Positions 18,891-27,326 of a stretch of 64,000 nucleotides of DNA are shown here, piece by piece. Position 1 is the first letter of the stretch, and each line of letters starts with the position of its first letter. The notes below the pieces were generated by a model. That model made no database searches, was not told the origin of the DNA, and was given only the letters and a program-made list of their open reading frames with translations. Both the position numbers and the translations under genes were made by a program. The stretch covers positions 1 through 64,000 of the forward strand of contig CALICM010000059.1 in assembly GCA_938049225.1 (NCBI GenBank), in the 5' to 3' direction. This DNA comes from an uncultured Paracoccaceae bacterium. GTDB lineage: Bacteria; Pseudomonadota; Alphaproteobacteria; Rhodobacterales; Rhodobacteraceae.

Positions 18891-19870
18891 CCGACCTGTT
18901 GGGCGGTATTAAGCGTAACAATTTTCTGGTCATTGGCCGGGCTGGCATGGATTTTTGCCCAGATCCGCCAGGGACAAGGACCGAAGACGCTACACATTTC
19001 GTCGCGGGCCTTGGCGGATCCTCGGCGAATATCGCAGCGGGCTTGGTCAAACTGGGGGGTCAGGCGGCGTTGGTGACCTCGGTCTCGGATGATGCGATTG
19101 GACGCTATTGTGTGAACCAGTTGAGTCATTATGGCGTGGATACAAGCCACGTGCGGGCGGTGGGTGGCGAGTTCCGAAACTCGCTGGCCGTCTATGAAAG
19201 CCGGGTCCAAGATCATCAGACCGTCATCTATCGCAATGGGGCCGCTGACTTTCAGATGACGCCGGAAGACGTTGAGGCGATTGACTATTCCATTTATGGC
19301 GCCCTGATCACCGCAGGCACGGTGTTTGCCGCCGAACCCTCGCGCATGGCGGCGTTTAGGGCCTTTGAGTTGGCCCGGGCCGCGGGTCTGCCGATCCTCT
19401 TTGACATTGACTATCGTCCCTATTCTTGGCCCTCGCCCCAAGTCGCCGCCCAGGTGCTTTCCCGCGCGGGCGCGCTGTCGGATATGATCGTGGGCAACGA
19501 CGAGGAATTTGGCTTCATGGCGGGGGACCCGACGAAAGGCTTGGACAAAGCCCGCGCGCTTGCCGCAGGCGGTGCCGGGATCGTGGTCTATAAAATGGGC
19601 GAGCATGGGGCGATTACCCTGACCAAGGGCGAGGAAATCCGCACCGGTATCTACCCGGTCACCGCGCTGAAACCGACCGGCGCGGGCGACAGCTTCATGG
19701 CGGGCCTGCTTGCCGCGCTCGCGGCGGGGCATGATCTGCGGGCCAGCGTGCTGCGCGGTTCGGCCTGTGCCGCCATCGTCGTCGCCACACCCGGCTGCGC
19801 CCCTGCAATGCCCTTCCCCAAGGACCTTGAGGCGTTCCTTGCAACGCACCCCGGCCCGACGGACGTCTGA
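18887..19870 (+). CDS. iolC: PfkB-family 5-dehydro-2-deoxygluconokinase (IolC-like)
   Basis: FLVIGRAGMDFCPDPPGT...ALKPTGAGDSFMAGLLAALA PfkB motifs; no C-terminal DUF2090-like extension. Confidence 0.88.
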   Translation: MTDLLGGIKRNNFLVIGRAGMDFCPDPPGTRTEDATHFVAGLGGSSANIAAGLVKLGGQAALVTSVSDDAIGRYCVNQLSHYGVDTSHVRAVGGEFRNSLAVYESRVQDHQTVIYRNGAADFQMTPEDVEAIDYSIYGALITAGTVFAAEPSRMAAFRAFELARAAGLPILFDIDYRPYSWPSPQVAAQVLSRAGALSDMIVGNDEEFGFMAGDPTKGLDKARALAAGGAGIVVYKMGEHGAITLTKGEEIRTGIYPVTALKPTGAGDSFMAGLLAALAAGHDLRASVLRGSACAAIVVATPGCAPAMPFPKDLEAFLATHPGPTDV

Positions 19871-19881
19871 AAGGAAAGCAC

Positions 19882-20724
19882 ATGCATATCCCCCCCTATG
19901 AAAACCAGAACCAGCCGATTGTCGATGCCGGCAATCCCACGGTGCCACTGAACTACTTCAACATCGTCAAACTAAAGAGAGGCGAGGTTTTTCCCTATAC
20001 CGTACCAGGGTTCGAGACCTGTATCGTGCCCGCCACCGGCACTGTGGACGTCACCGTCAGCACCTTCAGCGCAACAGGTCTGGGTGGTCGCGGCGTTGAT
20101 GTCTGGGATGGTGAGCCCGAAGGGGTCTATGTGCCCACGGGGATGCAAGCGACCATTACCTGCACCTCGGACACCGCCGAGGTTTTTGTCGCGGGCGCCA
20201 AATTCGACGAGGTGCTGGAACCTTTTGCCGTCCGCGCCGACGCGCTGGACCTGGTGCAATACGGCAGTGACGACACCAAAACCCACCGCAAAATCAAACA
20301 TATCCTGGGGCAAAAGCAACATGGCAAAGTCGGCCGCCTGCTGGTCAGCGAGCTTTATACGGTGGGCCAAGGCGGTTGGTCCGGCTTTCCCAGCCACAAG
20401 CATGACACCGACCGCCTGCCGGACGAGACGCGGCATGACGAGACCTATAATTTCCGCTTCCGGCCCAACTACGGCTCGGGCGTGCAGATGCTGCAGCGCG
20501 AGGATAATCAGCCCGGCGACGCTTATCACATCGTCGACGGCTCGACGATCTGCCTGGACAAGGGCTATCACCCCTGCGCCGTGCTGCCGGGCTACGAGAT
20601 GTACTATTTCACCATCCTCGGCGGCCTCAGCCAACGCAGCCTGGTGCAGTATTTCCAGCCCACGCATGCCGCCCAATTGCACACCATTCCGGGCATCATG
20701 GATATGATCGCCAAGTTCAAATGA
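19882..20724 (+). CDS. iolB: 5-deoxy-glucuronate isomerase (IolB-like)
   Basis: SELYTVGQGGWSGFPSHKHDTDRLPDETRHDETYNFRFRP IolB signature. Confidence 0.9.
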   Translation: MHIPPYENQNQPIVDAGNPTVPLNYFNIVKLKRGEVFPYTVPGFETCIVPATGTVDVTVSTFSATGLGGRGVDVWDGEPEGVYVPTGMQATITCTSDTAEVFVAGAKFDEVLEPFAVRADALDLVQYGSDDTKTHRKIKHILGQKQHGKVGRLLVSELYTVGQGGWSGFPSHKHDTDRLPDETRHDETYNFRFRPNYGSGVQMLQREDNQPGDAYHIVDGSTICLDKGYHPCAVLPGYEMYYFTILGGLSQRSLVQYFQPTHAAQLHTIPGIMDMIAKFK

Positions 20725-21566
20725 CGCTCGCAACCCTGGCAGAGGTGCTGCAACCCGCACTTGAACGCGGCTATGCTGTGGGCGGTCTGGTCTGCCTGGG
20801 GTGGGAGGACATGCGCGCCTATGTCGCTGCGGCCGAGGCGGAGAGTGCCCCGGTGATCCTGCAGGCGGGCCCTTCGTGCCGAGCCCACACGCCTTTGCCG
20901 GTGCTGGGAAAGATGTTTCGGCATCTGGCCGAGGGCGCCAGCGTCCCCGTCGTCGCGCATTTGGATCATGGGTATACGGCTGAGGAATGTCAGCAGGCGC
21001 TGGACAGCGGCTTTACCTCGTTGATGTATGATGGCTCGCGTAAGCCCTTGGCGCAGAATATCGACGAGACAGCGGCGATTGCTGACATGGCCCATGCCGC
21101 AGGGATTTCCTGCGAGGGGGAGATTGGCTTTGTAGGGTATTTTGGGGGGGAAACCTCGGCTGGAACGGACCCCGCCGAGGCAGCGAAATTCGCGGCCGAG
21201 ACAGGGGTTGATGCCATGGCCATCTCGGTCGGCAATGTGCATTTGCAACAAGACCAGAGCGGCGGGTTGGACGAGGCCAGGATCCGCGCGATCCAAGCTA
21301 CGACCGATGTTCCCTTGGTGATCCACGGCGGCTCGGGCGTGCCAGTGACCCAGCGCAGTGCCCTGGCGCGGAACACCAACATCTGCAAACTCAACATCGG
21401 CACCGAGTTGCGCATGGCCTTCGGCGCCGCGCTGCGTGACGCGGTTGCCGCGGATCCGGCGCGTTTCGACCGCGTGCAGATCCTGGCCGAGACCCACGAC
21501 CCCGTCACGCAAGCGGCCCGCGCGGTTATCCGGGCCTTCGGCGCACCGGGAACGACGCGCGCCTAG
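20721..21566 (+). CDS. Class II fructose-bisphosphate aldolase family (IolJ-like)
   Basis: VVAHLDHGYTAEECQQALDSGFTSLMYDGS zinc-ligand motif; VIHGGSGVP; last gene of the iol operon. Confidence 0.87.
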   Translation: MTLATLAEVLQPALERGYAVGGLVCLGWEDMRAYVAAAEAESAPVILQAGPSCRAHTPLPVLGKMFRHLAEGASVPVVAHLDHGYTAEECQQALDSGFTSLMYDGSRKPLAQNIDETAAIADMAHAAGISCEGEIGFVGYFGGETSAGTDPAEAAKFAAETGVDAMAISVGNVHLQQDQSGGLDEARIRAIQATTDVPLVIHGGSGVPVTQRSALARNTNICKLNIGTELRMAFGAALRDAVAADPARFDRVQILAETHDPVTQAARAVIRAFGAPGTTRA

Positions 21567-21604
21567 CGATCCGAACACCTCTTTGCTTCCGCCAGACGGC
21601 ATGA

Positions 21605-22264
21605 TTGAATGGCGAAACTCCAACCCTCACCCTAGGCTCGCCCGTGCCCGACCCCGCAAACTTGATCGTCTGCCCGACCTGCGACGCGCTTTACACCGCC
21701 ACCACGCCGACCGCAGGCCAGCGCGCCGCCTGCGGTCGGTGCCACAGCGTTCTGATCGCCCCCCGCCGCCGCGCGGGCATGCAGATCATCGCGCTATCGG
21801 TGAGCATTCTGGTCCTTGTAGTCAGCGCAGCCATCTTCCCGTTTCTTCAGATCAAAGCGGGGGGGCTGACCAACAGTGCCTCGCTGTTGGACACTGCTTT
21901 GGCGTTCAGCGGCGGACCGCTGGTCCTGCTGGCCCTGTGTGTGGGGGCGGTGATCATCTTCATCCCGCTGCTAAGGGTCCTGTTGTTGCTCTATGTCTTG
22001 ATCCCAGTTGTTTTTGACCGCCCACCGGCAGCCCATGCCCGTCAGGCCTTCCGTTGGTCCGAGGCCTTGCGCCCTTGGTCTATGGCCGAGATCTTTGCGC
22101 TGGGCTGCGCCGTCTCGCTGATCAAGGTTGGCGACATTGCGCAGATCAGTTTCGGGCCCGCGTTCTGGATGTTCGCGGCACTCGTGATTCTGGTGGTCAT
22201 CCAAGACAGTTTCATATGTAAGTGGTCGATATGGACGTCGCTGGACACACCCAACCCATCCTAA
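21605..22264 (+). CDS. pqiA: PqiA-domain membrane protein (N-terminal-half-like); start uncertain
   Basis: Zn-ribbon CPTCDALY...CGRC followed by TM helices, PqiA type; apparent TTG start. Confidence 0.78.
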   Translation: MNGETPTLTLGSPVPDPANLIVCPTCDALYTATTPTAGQRAACGRCHSVLIAPRRRAGMQIIALSVSILVLVVSAAIFPFLQIKAGGLTNSASLLDTALAFSGGPLVLLALCVGAVIIFIPLLRVLLLLYVLIPVVFDRPPAAHARQAFRWSEALRPWSMAEIFALGCAVSLIKVGDIAQISFGPAFWMFAALVILVVIQDSFICKWSIWTSLDTPNPS

Positions 22265-22878
22265 CCGCCCGAGCAGTCGGCCTTGTCGGCTGCCGCCGCT
22301 GCGCCCGCGCCTGGCCGCGCGGCACCCAAACCTGCGGGCGGTGCGGAAGTGTCATGACCTCGCGCGATCCGCGCAGCTTGCAGCGGGTCTGGGCGTGGTG
22401 GGTCGCGGGGCTGATGTGTTATATTCCGGCGAACCTCTATCCGATGCTTAAGACACAAACTTTGCTCACCGCGCAACAGGACACGATTGTCGGCGGCGCG
22501 ATCGAGCTGATCCACCATGGTTCTTACGGGGTCGCGATCATCATCCTGGTGGCCAGTGTCCTGATCCCCATCGGCAAGTTTATCGCCATCGCCTTTCTTG
22601 CCACGGCCGCCGCGCGGCGCCGGTCAACCGTGCCAGCCCATCATCGCATGGGGCTTTACGAGGTTGTCGAATACATCGGTCGCTGGTCGATGATCGATGT
22701 TTTTGTCGTCGCGATCCTGTCCTCGCTTGTGCAACTCAGCACCGTCGCATCAGTCACACCGGGACCGGCCAGCCTGGCCTTCGCGTTATCCGTTATTTTC
22801 ACCATGCTTTCGGCCCAAAGCTTTGACTCGCGCCTTATTTGGGACCATTTGGACCCAACGCCGGAAGGCGCCACATGA
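22231..22878 (+). CDS. pqiA: PqiA-domain membrane protein (C-terminal-half-like); GTG at 22222 also possible
   Basis: CRRCARAW...CGRC, CYIPANLYPMLKTQTL PqiA signature. Confidence 0.82.
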   Translation: MDVAGHTQPILTARAVGLVGCRRCARAWPRGTQTCGRCGSVMTSRDPRSLQRVWAWWVAGLMCYIPANLYPMLKTQTLLTAQQDTIVGGAIELIHHGSYGVAIIILVASVLIPIGKFIAIAFLATAAARRRSTVPAHHRMGLYEVVEYIGRWSMIDVFVVAILSSLVQLSTVASVTPGPASLAFALSVIFTMLSAQSFDSRLIWDHLDPTPEGAT

Positions 22879-25550
22879 CCGAAACCCCGCCCCAGATCCC
22901 GATCACACCCGCCCGGCGCGCGTTGATCGAACGGCTGTCCATCGTTTGGCTGATCCCGCTGATCGCCCTGGTCATCGCGCTGGCCATCGCTTGGCAAGCC
23001 TATGTCGACCGTGGCCCGCTGATCCACATCACCTTTGACAATGCGACCGGCATCACCGCCGACCAGACCGAACTGAAATTCAGGGACATCCCAGTGGGCC
23101 TGGTTGAGGAGGTTTCGTTCAACGACACATTGGAACATGTGGTTGTCTCGGTGCGCCTGACAAAGAACGTAGCCCCTTTTGTCGACGATGACGCGTCCTT
23201 CTGGATCGTCCGGCCCGAGGTGACGACCCGTGGCATCTCGGGGCTGGATACGGTGCTGTCCGGGGTGTTTATCGAGGGCGCCTGGAATTCTGTCGCAGAC
23301 GGTCTTGAGACCGAATTCCGGGGGCTGGATGACGCGCCGCTGATCCCTTTGGGTAAAACGGGCACCCGCATCCTGTTGCGCGCCAGCGGGGACAAGGGTT
23401 TGGCGGGCGACACGCCTATTGTTTATAAAGGCGCCGACGTGGGGCGCATTGGCCCAACGCGCATTCAGTCCAATGGGGCGGCGGCCGTGGCCGATGCTGT
23501 CGTCTTTGCGCCTTATGATCGGCTAATCACGACCTCGACCCGCTTTTGGGATTCTTCTGGGTTCACCTTTACCCTTGGTCCGGGCGGGGCTGAGTTGGAT
23601 TTCAGCTCCCTCGCTTCGCTGGTGTCGGGCGGTGTAACCTTCGAGACGCTGGTCTCAGGGGGGGACCCCATCGAAGATGGCGCGATGTTCGAAGTTTTCG
23701 CGGGCGAGGCCGCGGCGAAGGACAGTATCTTCAGTCCCACCGCGGGCGAGACCATCAACCTGTCTGTCGTCTTCGAGCAAAACGTCGAAGGACTGACCAC
23801 CGGCGCGCCCGTGCAACTTGGTGGGCTTGAGATCGGCGAGGTCACAGGCCTGACCGGCATCGTTGATCAAGAGCGGTTCGGCGATCGCCGCGTGCGGCTA
23901 TTGGCGACCCTGGCCATCGCCCCGGCCACCTTGGGTCTGCCCAGCGGTGCAGATGCGGATGAAGCCCTGGACTTTCTGGCCAACCGTGTGCAGGCCGGGA
24001 TGCGCGCGCGACTGGCCAACGCCAGCCTGTTGACCGGTGGGCTGCAGATCGAATTCGTCGTCTATGAAAACCCCCTGCCCGGCGTATTGGACCGCAGCAC
24101 CGAGCCGTTCCCAACCTTTCCCAGTGTCCGGTCTGAGGTTTCGGACCTGGCGGCCACGGCCGAAGGGGTATGGAAACGCATCAACAGCCTGCCGATTGAA
24201 GAGCTGATGGGCAGTGCGATCCGGGTGATGGAAAACGCCGCCGCCCTGATCGACAGCGACGAGTTGCGCGCGACCCCGGCCGAGATCCGCGGCCTGATCG
24301 GAGATGTTCGCGGCCTGGTCGCCTCGGAACAAGTCCAGGCGCTGCCCGCGCAATTGGCGGACGTGATGGACCAAGTGCAATCGGCCGCCAATGACCTGAG
24401 CACCCTGCTGGACACGTTACAATCGGCAGATGCAGCGAACCGCCTGCTGACTGCTGTCGATGTGGCCGCCGCGGCGGCCACCGCGGCCGAGACCGGGATC
24501 ACGCAGATGAACGCCGATCTGCCCGCCCTGACAGCACAGGTCCAGTCCCTGCTGACCAAGGTGCAAGACCTGCCTTTGGATCAGTTCGTGACCGAGGCCA
24601 CTGAAACCTTTAGCAGTGCCGAGGCTTTGCTAGGGGCCGAGGCGACGCGCACCCTGCCCGCCTCGGCCAACACGACCTTGGCCGAGTTGCGCGAAACCCT
24701 TGAAGCGCTGAACCAGAACGGCGCCGCCGAGCGTCTGCTGGCGGCCGTTGATGCGACTACAGCTGCGGCTCAGGGGATCGACACCGCGACCGCCGATCTG
24801 CCGCAAGTCCTGTCGCAACTCGACGTCCTGCTGGCAAAGGCCCAGGCCCTGCCCCTGCAAGATTTCGTGGCCGAGGCAACCAAAGCCCTGAGTTCCGCTG
24901 ACGGGATCCTGAGCACCGAAGCCACCCGCGCGCTGCCCGCCGCTGTTAACGACACCCTGGCGGAGTTGCGCGTGACCCTGGATGAGTTGAACGAGAAAGG
25001 CGCCGCTGACCGCTTGTTGGCGGCCGTGGATGCCGCCGCTGCCGCTGCTAATAACATCAGCACCGCGACCGAAGGCCTGCCCGATTTGATCGCACAAATC
25101 CAAGCCGTGGCGGCCCAAGCCGACGACTTGCCGTTAGAGGCCTTCGTCGGCGAGTTAACAGATCTGATCGCAGCGGCCCGCACTCTGATCGCCGATGATG
25201 GCACCCAAGCGCTGCCAACCGCGCTGTCGCAGGCTCTCGATCAGGTCTCGGCCGTGCTGGCCGAGTTCCAAGACGGCGGTGTGATCACCAATACCAACCA
25301 AATGCTGACCTCGGCCCGCAGTGCGGCTGATGCGATCGCCCAGGCGACCCAAGACCTGCCGCAAATCTCGGCTAGGCTGAACACGGTCCTCGCCCAGGCC
25401 ACCACCACACTGGCCACCTTCGATGACAAATCCCTGTTCAGCCGCGAGGTCCAGGTCACCCTGCGCGAGATCCAAGAGGCTTCGGACGCGGTCGAATCCC
25501 TTTCACGCGCGATCGAGCGTCAACCAAATTCCCTCCTACTTGGACGATAA
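22875..25550 (+). CDS. pqiB: PqiB-like multi-MCE-domain protein with repetitive C-terminal region
   Basis: N-terminal TM, several MCE segments (ITFDNATGITADQTELKFRDIPVGLVEEV; LSVVFEQNVEGLTTGAPVQLGGLEIGEV). Confidence 0.9.
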   Translation: MTETPPQIPITPARRALIERLSIVWLIPLIALVIALAIAWQAYVDRGPLIHITFDNATGITADQTELKFRDIPVGLVEEVSFNDTLEHVVVSVRLTKNVAPFVDDDASFWIVRPEVTTRGISGLDTVLSGVFIEGAWNSVADGLETEFRGLDDAPLIPLGKTGTRILLRASGDKGLAGDTPIVYKGADVGRIGPTRIQSNGAAAVADAVVFAPYDRLITTSTRFWDSSGFTFTLGPGGAELDFSSLASLVSGGVTFETLVSGGDPIEDGAMFEVFAGEAAAKDSIFSPTAGETINLSVVFEQNVEGLTTGAPVQLGGLEIGEVTGLTGIVDQERFGDRRVRLLATLAIAPATLGLPSGADADEALDFLANRVQAGMRARLANASLLTGGLQIEFVVYENPLPGVLDRSTEPFPTFPSVRSEVSDLAATAEGVWKRINSLPIEELMGSAIRVMENAAALIDSDELRATPAEIRGLIGDVRGLVASEQVQALPAQLADVMDQVQSAANDLSTLLDTLQSADAANRLLTAVDVAAAAATAAETGITQMNADLPALTAQVQSLLTKVQDLPLDQFVTEATETFSSAEALLGAEATRTLPASANTTLAELRETLEALNQNGAAERLLAAVDATTAAAQGIDTATADLPQVLSQLDVLLAKAQALPLQDFVAEATKALSSADGILSTEATRALPAAVNDTLAELRVTLDELNEKGAADRLLAAVDAAAAAANNISTATEGLPDLIAQIQAVAAQADDLPLEAFVGELTDLIAAARTLIADDGTQALPTALSQALDQVSAVLAEFQDGGVITNTNQMLTSARSAADAIAQATQDLPQISARLNTVLAQATTTLATFDDKSLFSREVQVTLREIQEASDAVESLSRAIERQPNSLLLGR
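24342..25550 (+). repeat. Degenerate protein-level tandem repeats (3-4 copies, about 93-104 aa) in MCE protein C-terminus
   Basis: Units start at LPAQLADVM (24342), LPASANTTL (24654), LPAAVNDTL (24933), LPTALSQAL (25212); spacing 312, 279, 279 nt. Confidence 0.8.
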
Positions 25551-25554
25551 CCGC

Positions 25555-26115
25555 ATGCCCCGTTTGACCTTTGTCCTCTGCCTGATCCTCGCTGGTTGCG
25601 GTGTCGCCCCCCCCACCTTGCTCACCACCACCACCAGCACCGAGGTTGAGAAAATCAGGATCGCCTATGCTTCGGTCGAGGTGCGCGATGTCTCGCTGCC
25701 GGACTATGCCGCCGCCGAAGACGTCTATGTCGAGGGGCCCGACCGCACCCTGCTGACCCTGGAAACCGTGCTGTGGGCCGATGATCCCGAGCGGGCGGTC
25801 ACCTTGCAGCTTACACGCGATCTGGCCCGGATCACCGGCGCGCAGGTGGCGTCGTCCCCCTGGCCGCTGGCTGACTTCCCGCAGGCGCAGGTCGAGGTTC
25901 GGATCGAGGAACTGGTGGCCGATGCTTCCGGCCAGTTCCGTCTTTCAGGTCAATATTTCGTGGCCCCGCGCGAGGCCGTGGGCCGGGATCGTTCACGCCT
26001 GTTTGACCTGGCCGCCCCCATCGCCCCGGGCGCAGGCCCCCGTGCGGTGGCCCAAGCGCGCAGTGCGGTGGTTACTCAACTGGCCAGCCTGATCGCCCAA
26101 GACGGCCTGCGGTAG
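25555..26115 (+). CDS. pqiC: PqiC-like ABC-type transport auxiliary lipoprotein
   Basis: Lipobox LILAGC; IAYASVEVRDVSLPDYA...; downstream of pqiB-like gene. Confidence 0.82.
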   Translation: MPRLTFVLCLILAGCGVAPPTLLTTTTSTEVEKIRIAYASVEVRDVSLPDYAAAEDVYVEGPDRTLLTLETVLWADDPERAVTLQLTRDLARITGAQVASSPWPLADFPQAQVEVRIEELVADASGQFRLSGQYFVAPREAVGRDRSRLFDLAAPIAPGAGPRAVAQARSAVVTQLASLIAQDGLR

Positions 26116-26123
26116 TCAAAGGT

Positions 26124-27248
26124 CTAATCTTCGGCCTGCGCCTCGCCCCGGGATTTGCCGGTCACATCCCGCGCCAAGGCCGCAGCCATGAACGCGTCCA
26201 GATCCCCATCCAAAACCCCCTGGCTGTCCGAAGTTTCCACATTCGTCCGCAGATCCTTGACCATCTGGTAGGGTTGCAAAACATAGGATCGGATCTGATT
26301 GCCCCAACCGATATCGCCCTTGGCGTCATGCGCATCCTGGATGGCTTGGGTCTTTTTGCGCATTTCCAACTCGTAAAGGCGCGACTTGAGTGCCGCCATC
26401 GCAATCGCCCGGTTCTGATGCTGTGATTTCTCGGAACTGGTCACCACGATATTCGTCGGGATATGCGTGATCCGCACAGCGGAGTCGGTCGTGTTCACAT
26501 GCTGTCCGCCCGCGCCGGAACTGCGATAGGTATCGACCCGGATATCGCTGGGATTGATCTCGATCTCGATATTGTCGTCCACAACCGGATAGACCCAAAC
26601 CGAGCTGAACGAGGTGTGCCGTTTCGCATTTGAATCAAAGGGCGAGATCCGCACAAGCCGGTGCACACCGCTTTCGGATTTCAGCCATCCATAAGCGTTC
26701 TCGCCCTTGATCTGATAGGTGGCCGACTTGATCCCAACCTCGTCGCCGCCGCTCTCGCTCATCAACTCGACCTTGTAACCGTGCTGTTCGGCCCAGCGCA
26801 CATACATCCGCGCCAGCATTTGCGCCCAGTCGTTCGCTTCGGTCCCACCCGCACCCGCGTTGATCTCGAGGAAGGTGTCGTTGCCATCCGCTTCGCCGTC
26901 CAGCAGTGCCTCGATCTCGGCCTTGGCAGCGCGGTCGCGCAAATCGCTCAAGGCGTCCTTGGCCTCGGCGACCACTTCGGTGTCCTCCTCAGCCTCGCCT
27001 AACGCGATCAGTTCGATGTTGTCCGTCATCTCCTGCCGAAAGCCATTGTACCGGTCCAGCGCATCCGACAGCCGCTGCCGTTCGCGCATCAGTTTTTGCG
27101 CCCGTGCGGGATCATTCCACAGCGCGGGGTCCTCGGACATCGCGTTCAGCTCTTCCAGTCGAAATTCCGCTGTATCGCCAAGGCGTTGGCGCAGCAGATC
27201 CAAGGATTTCTGGATCTCGCCAACTTGGTTTTCGGTTTCGGCACGCAT
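26124..27248 (-). CDS. prfB: Peptide chain release factor 2
   Basis: 374 aa, [27 protein letters not shown] with GGQ motif; single uninterrupted frame. Confidence 0.97.
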   Translation of the reverse strand: MRAETENQVGEIQKSLDLLRQRLGDTAEFRLEELNAMSEDPALWNDPARAQKLMRERQRLSDALDRYNGFRQEMTDNIELIALGEAEEDTEVVAEAKDALSDLRDRAAKAEIEALLDGEADGNDTFLEINAGAGGTEANDWAQMLARMYVRWAEQHGYKVELMSESGGDEVGIKSATYQIKGENAYGWLKSESGVHRLVRISPFDSNAKRHTSFSSVWVYPVVDDNIEIEINPSDIRVDTYRSSGAGGQHVNTTDSAVRITHIPTNIVVTSSEKSQHQNRAIAMAALKSRLYELEMRKKTQAIQDAHDAKGDIGWGNQIRSYVLQPYQMVKDLRTNVETSDSQGVLDGDLDAFMAAALARDVTGKSRGEAQAED

Positions 27249-27326
27249 GGGCTAAGGTATCTTTGACTTGGATCCGGGAACAGCGCCCCGTTCTAGGCGC
27301 TTGGGCTGGCGTTCACAAGGCCCCGG

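Noticed and set aside
26124-27248. Possible programmed frameshift in prfB
   Set aside because: The gene is open in a single frame with no internal UGA near codon 25.
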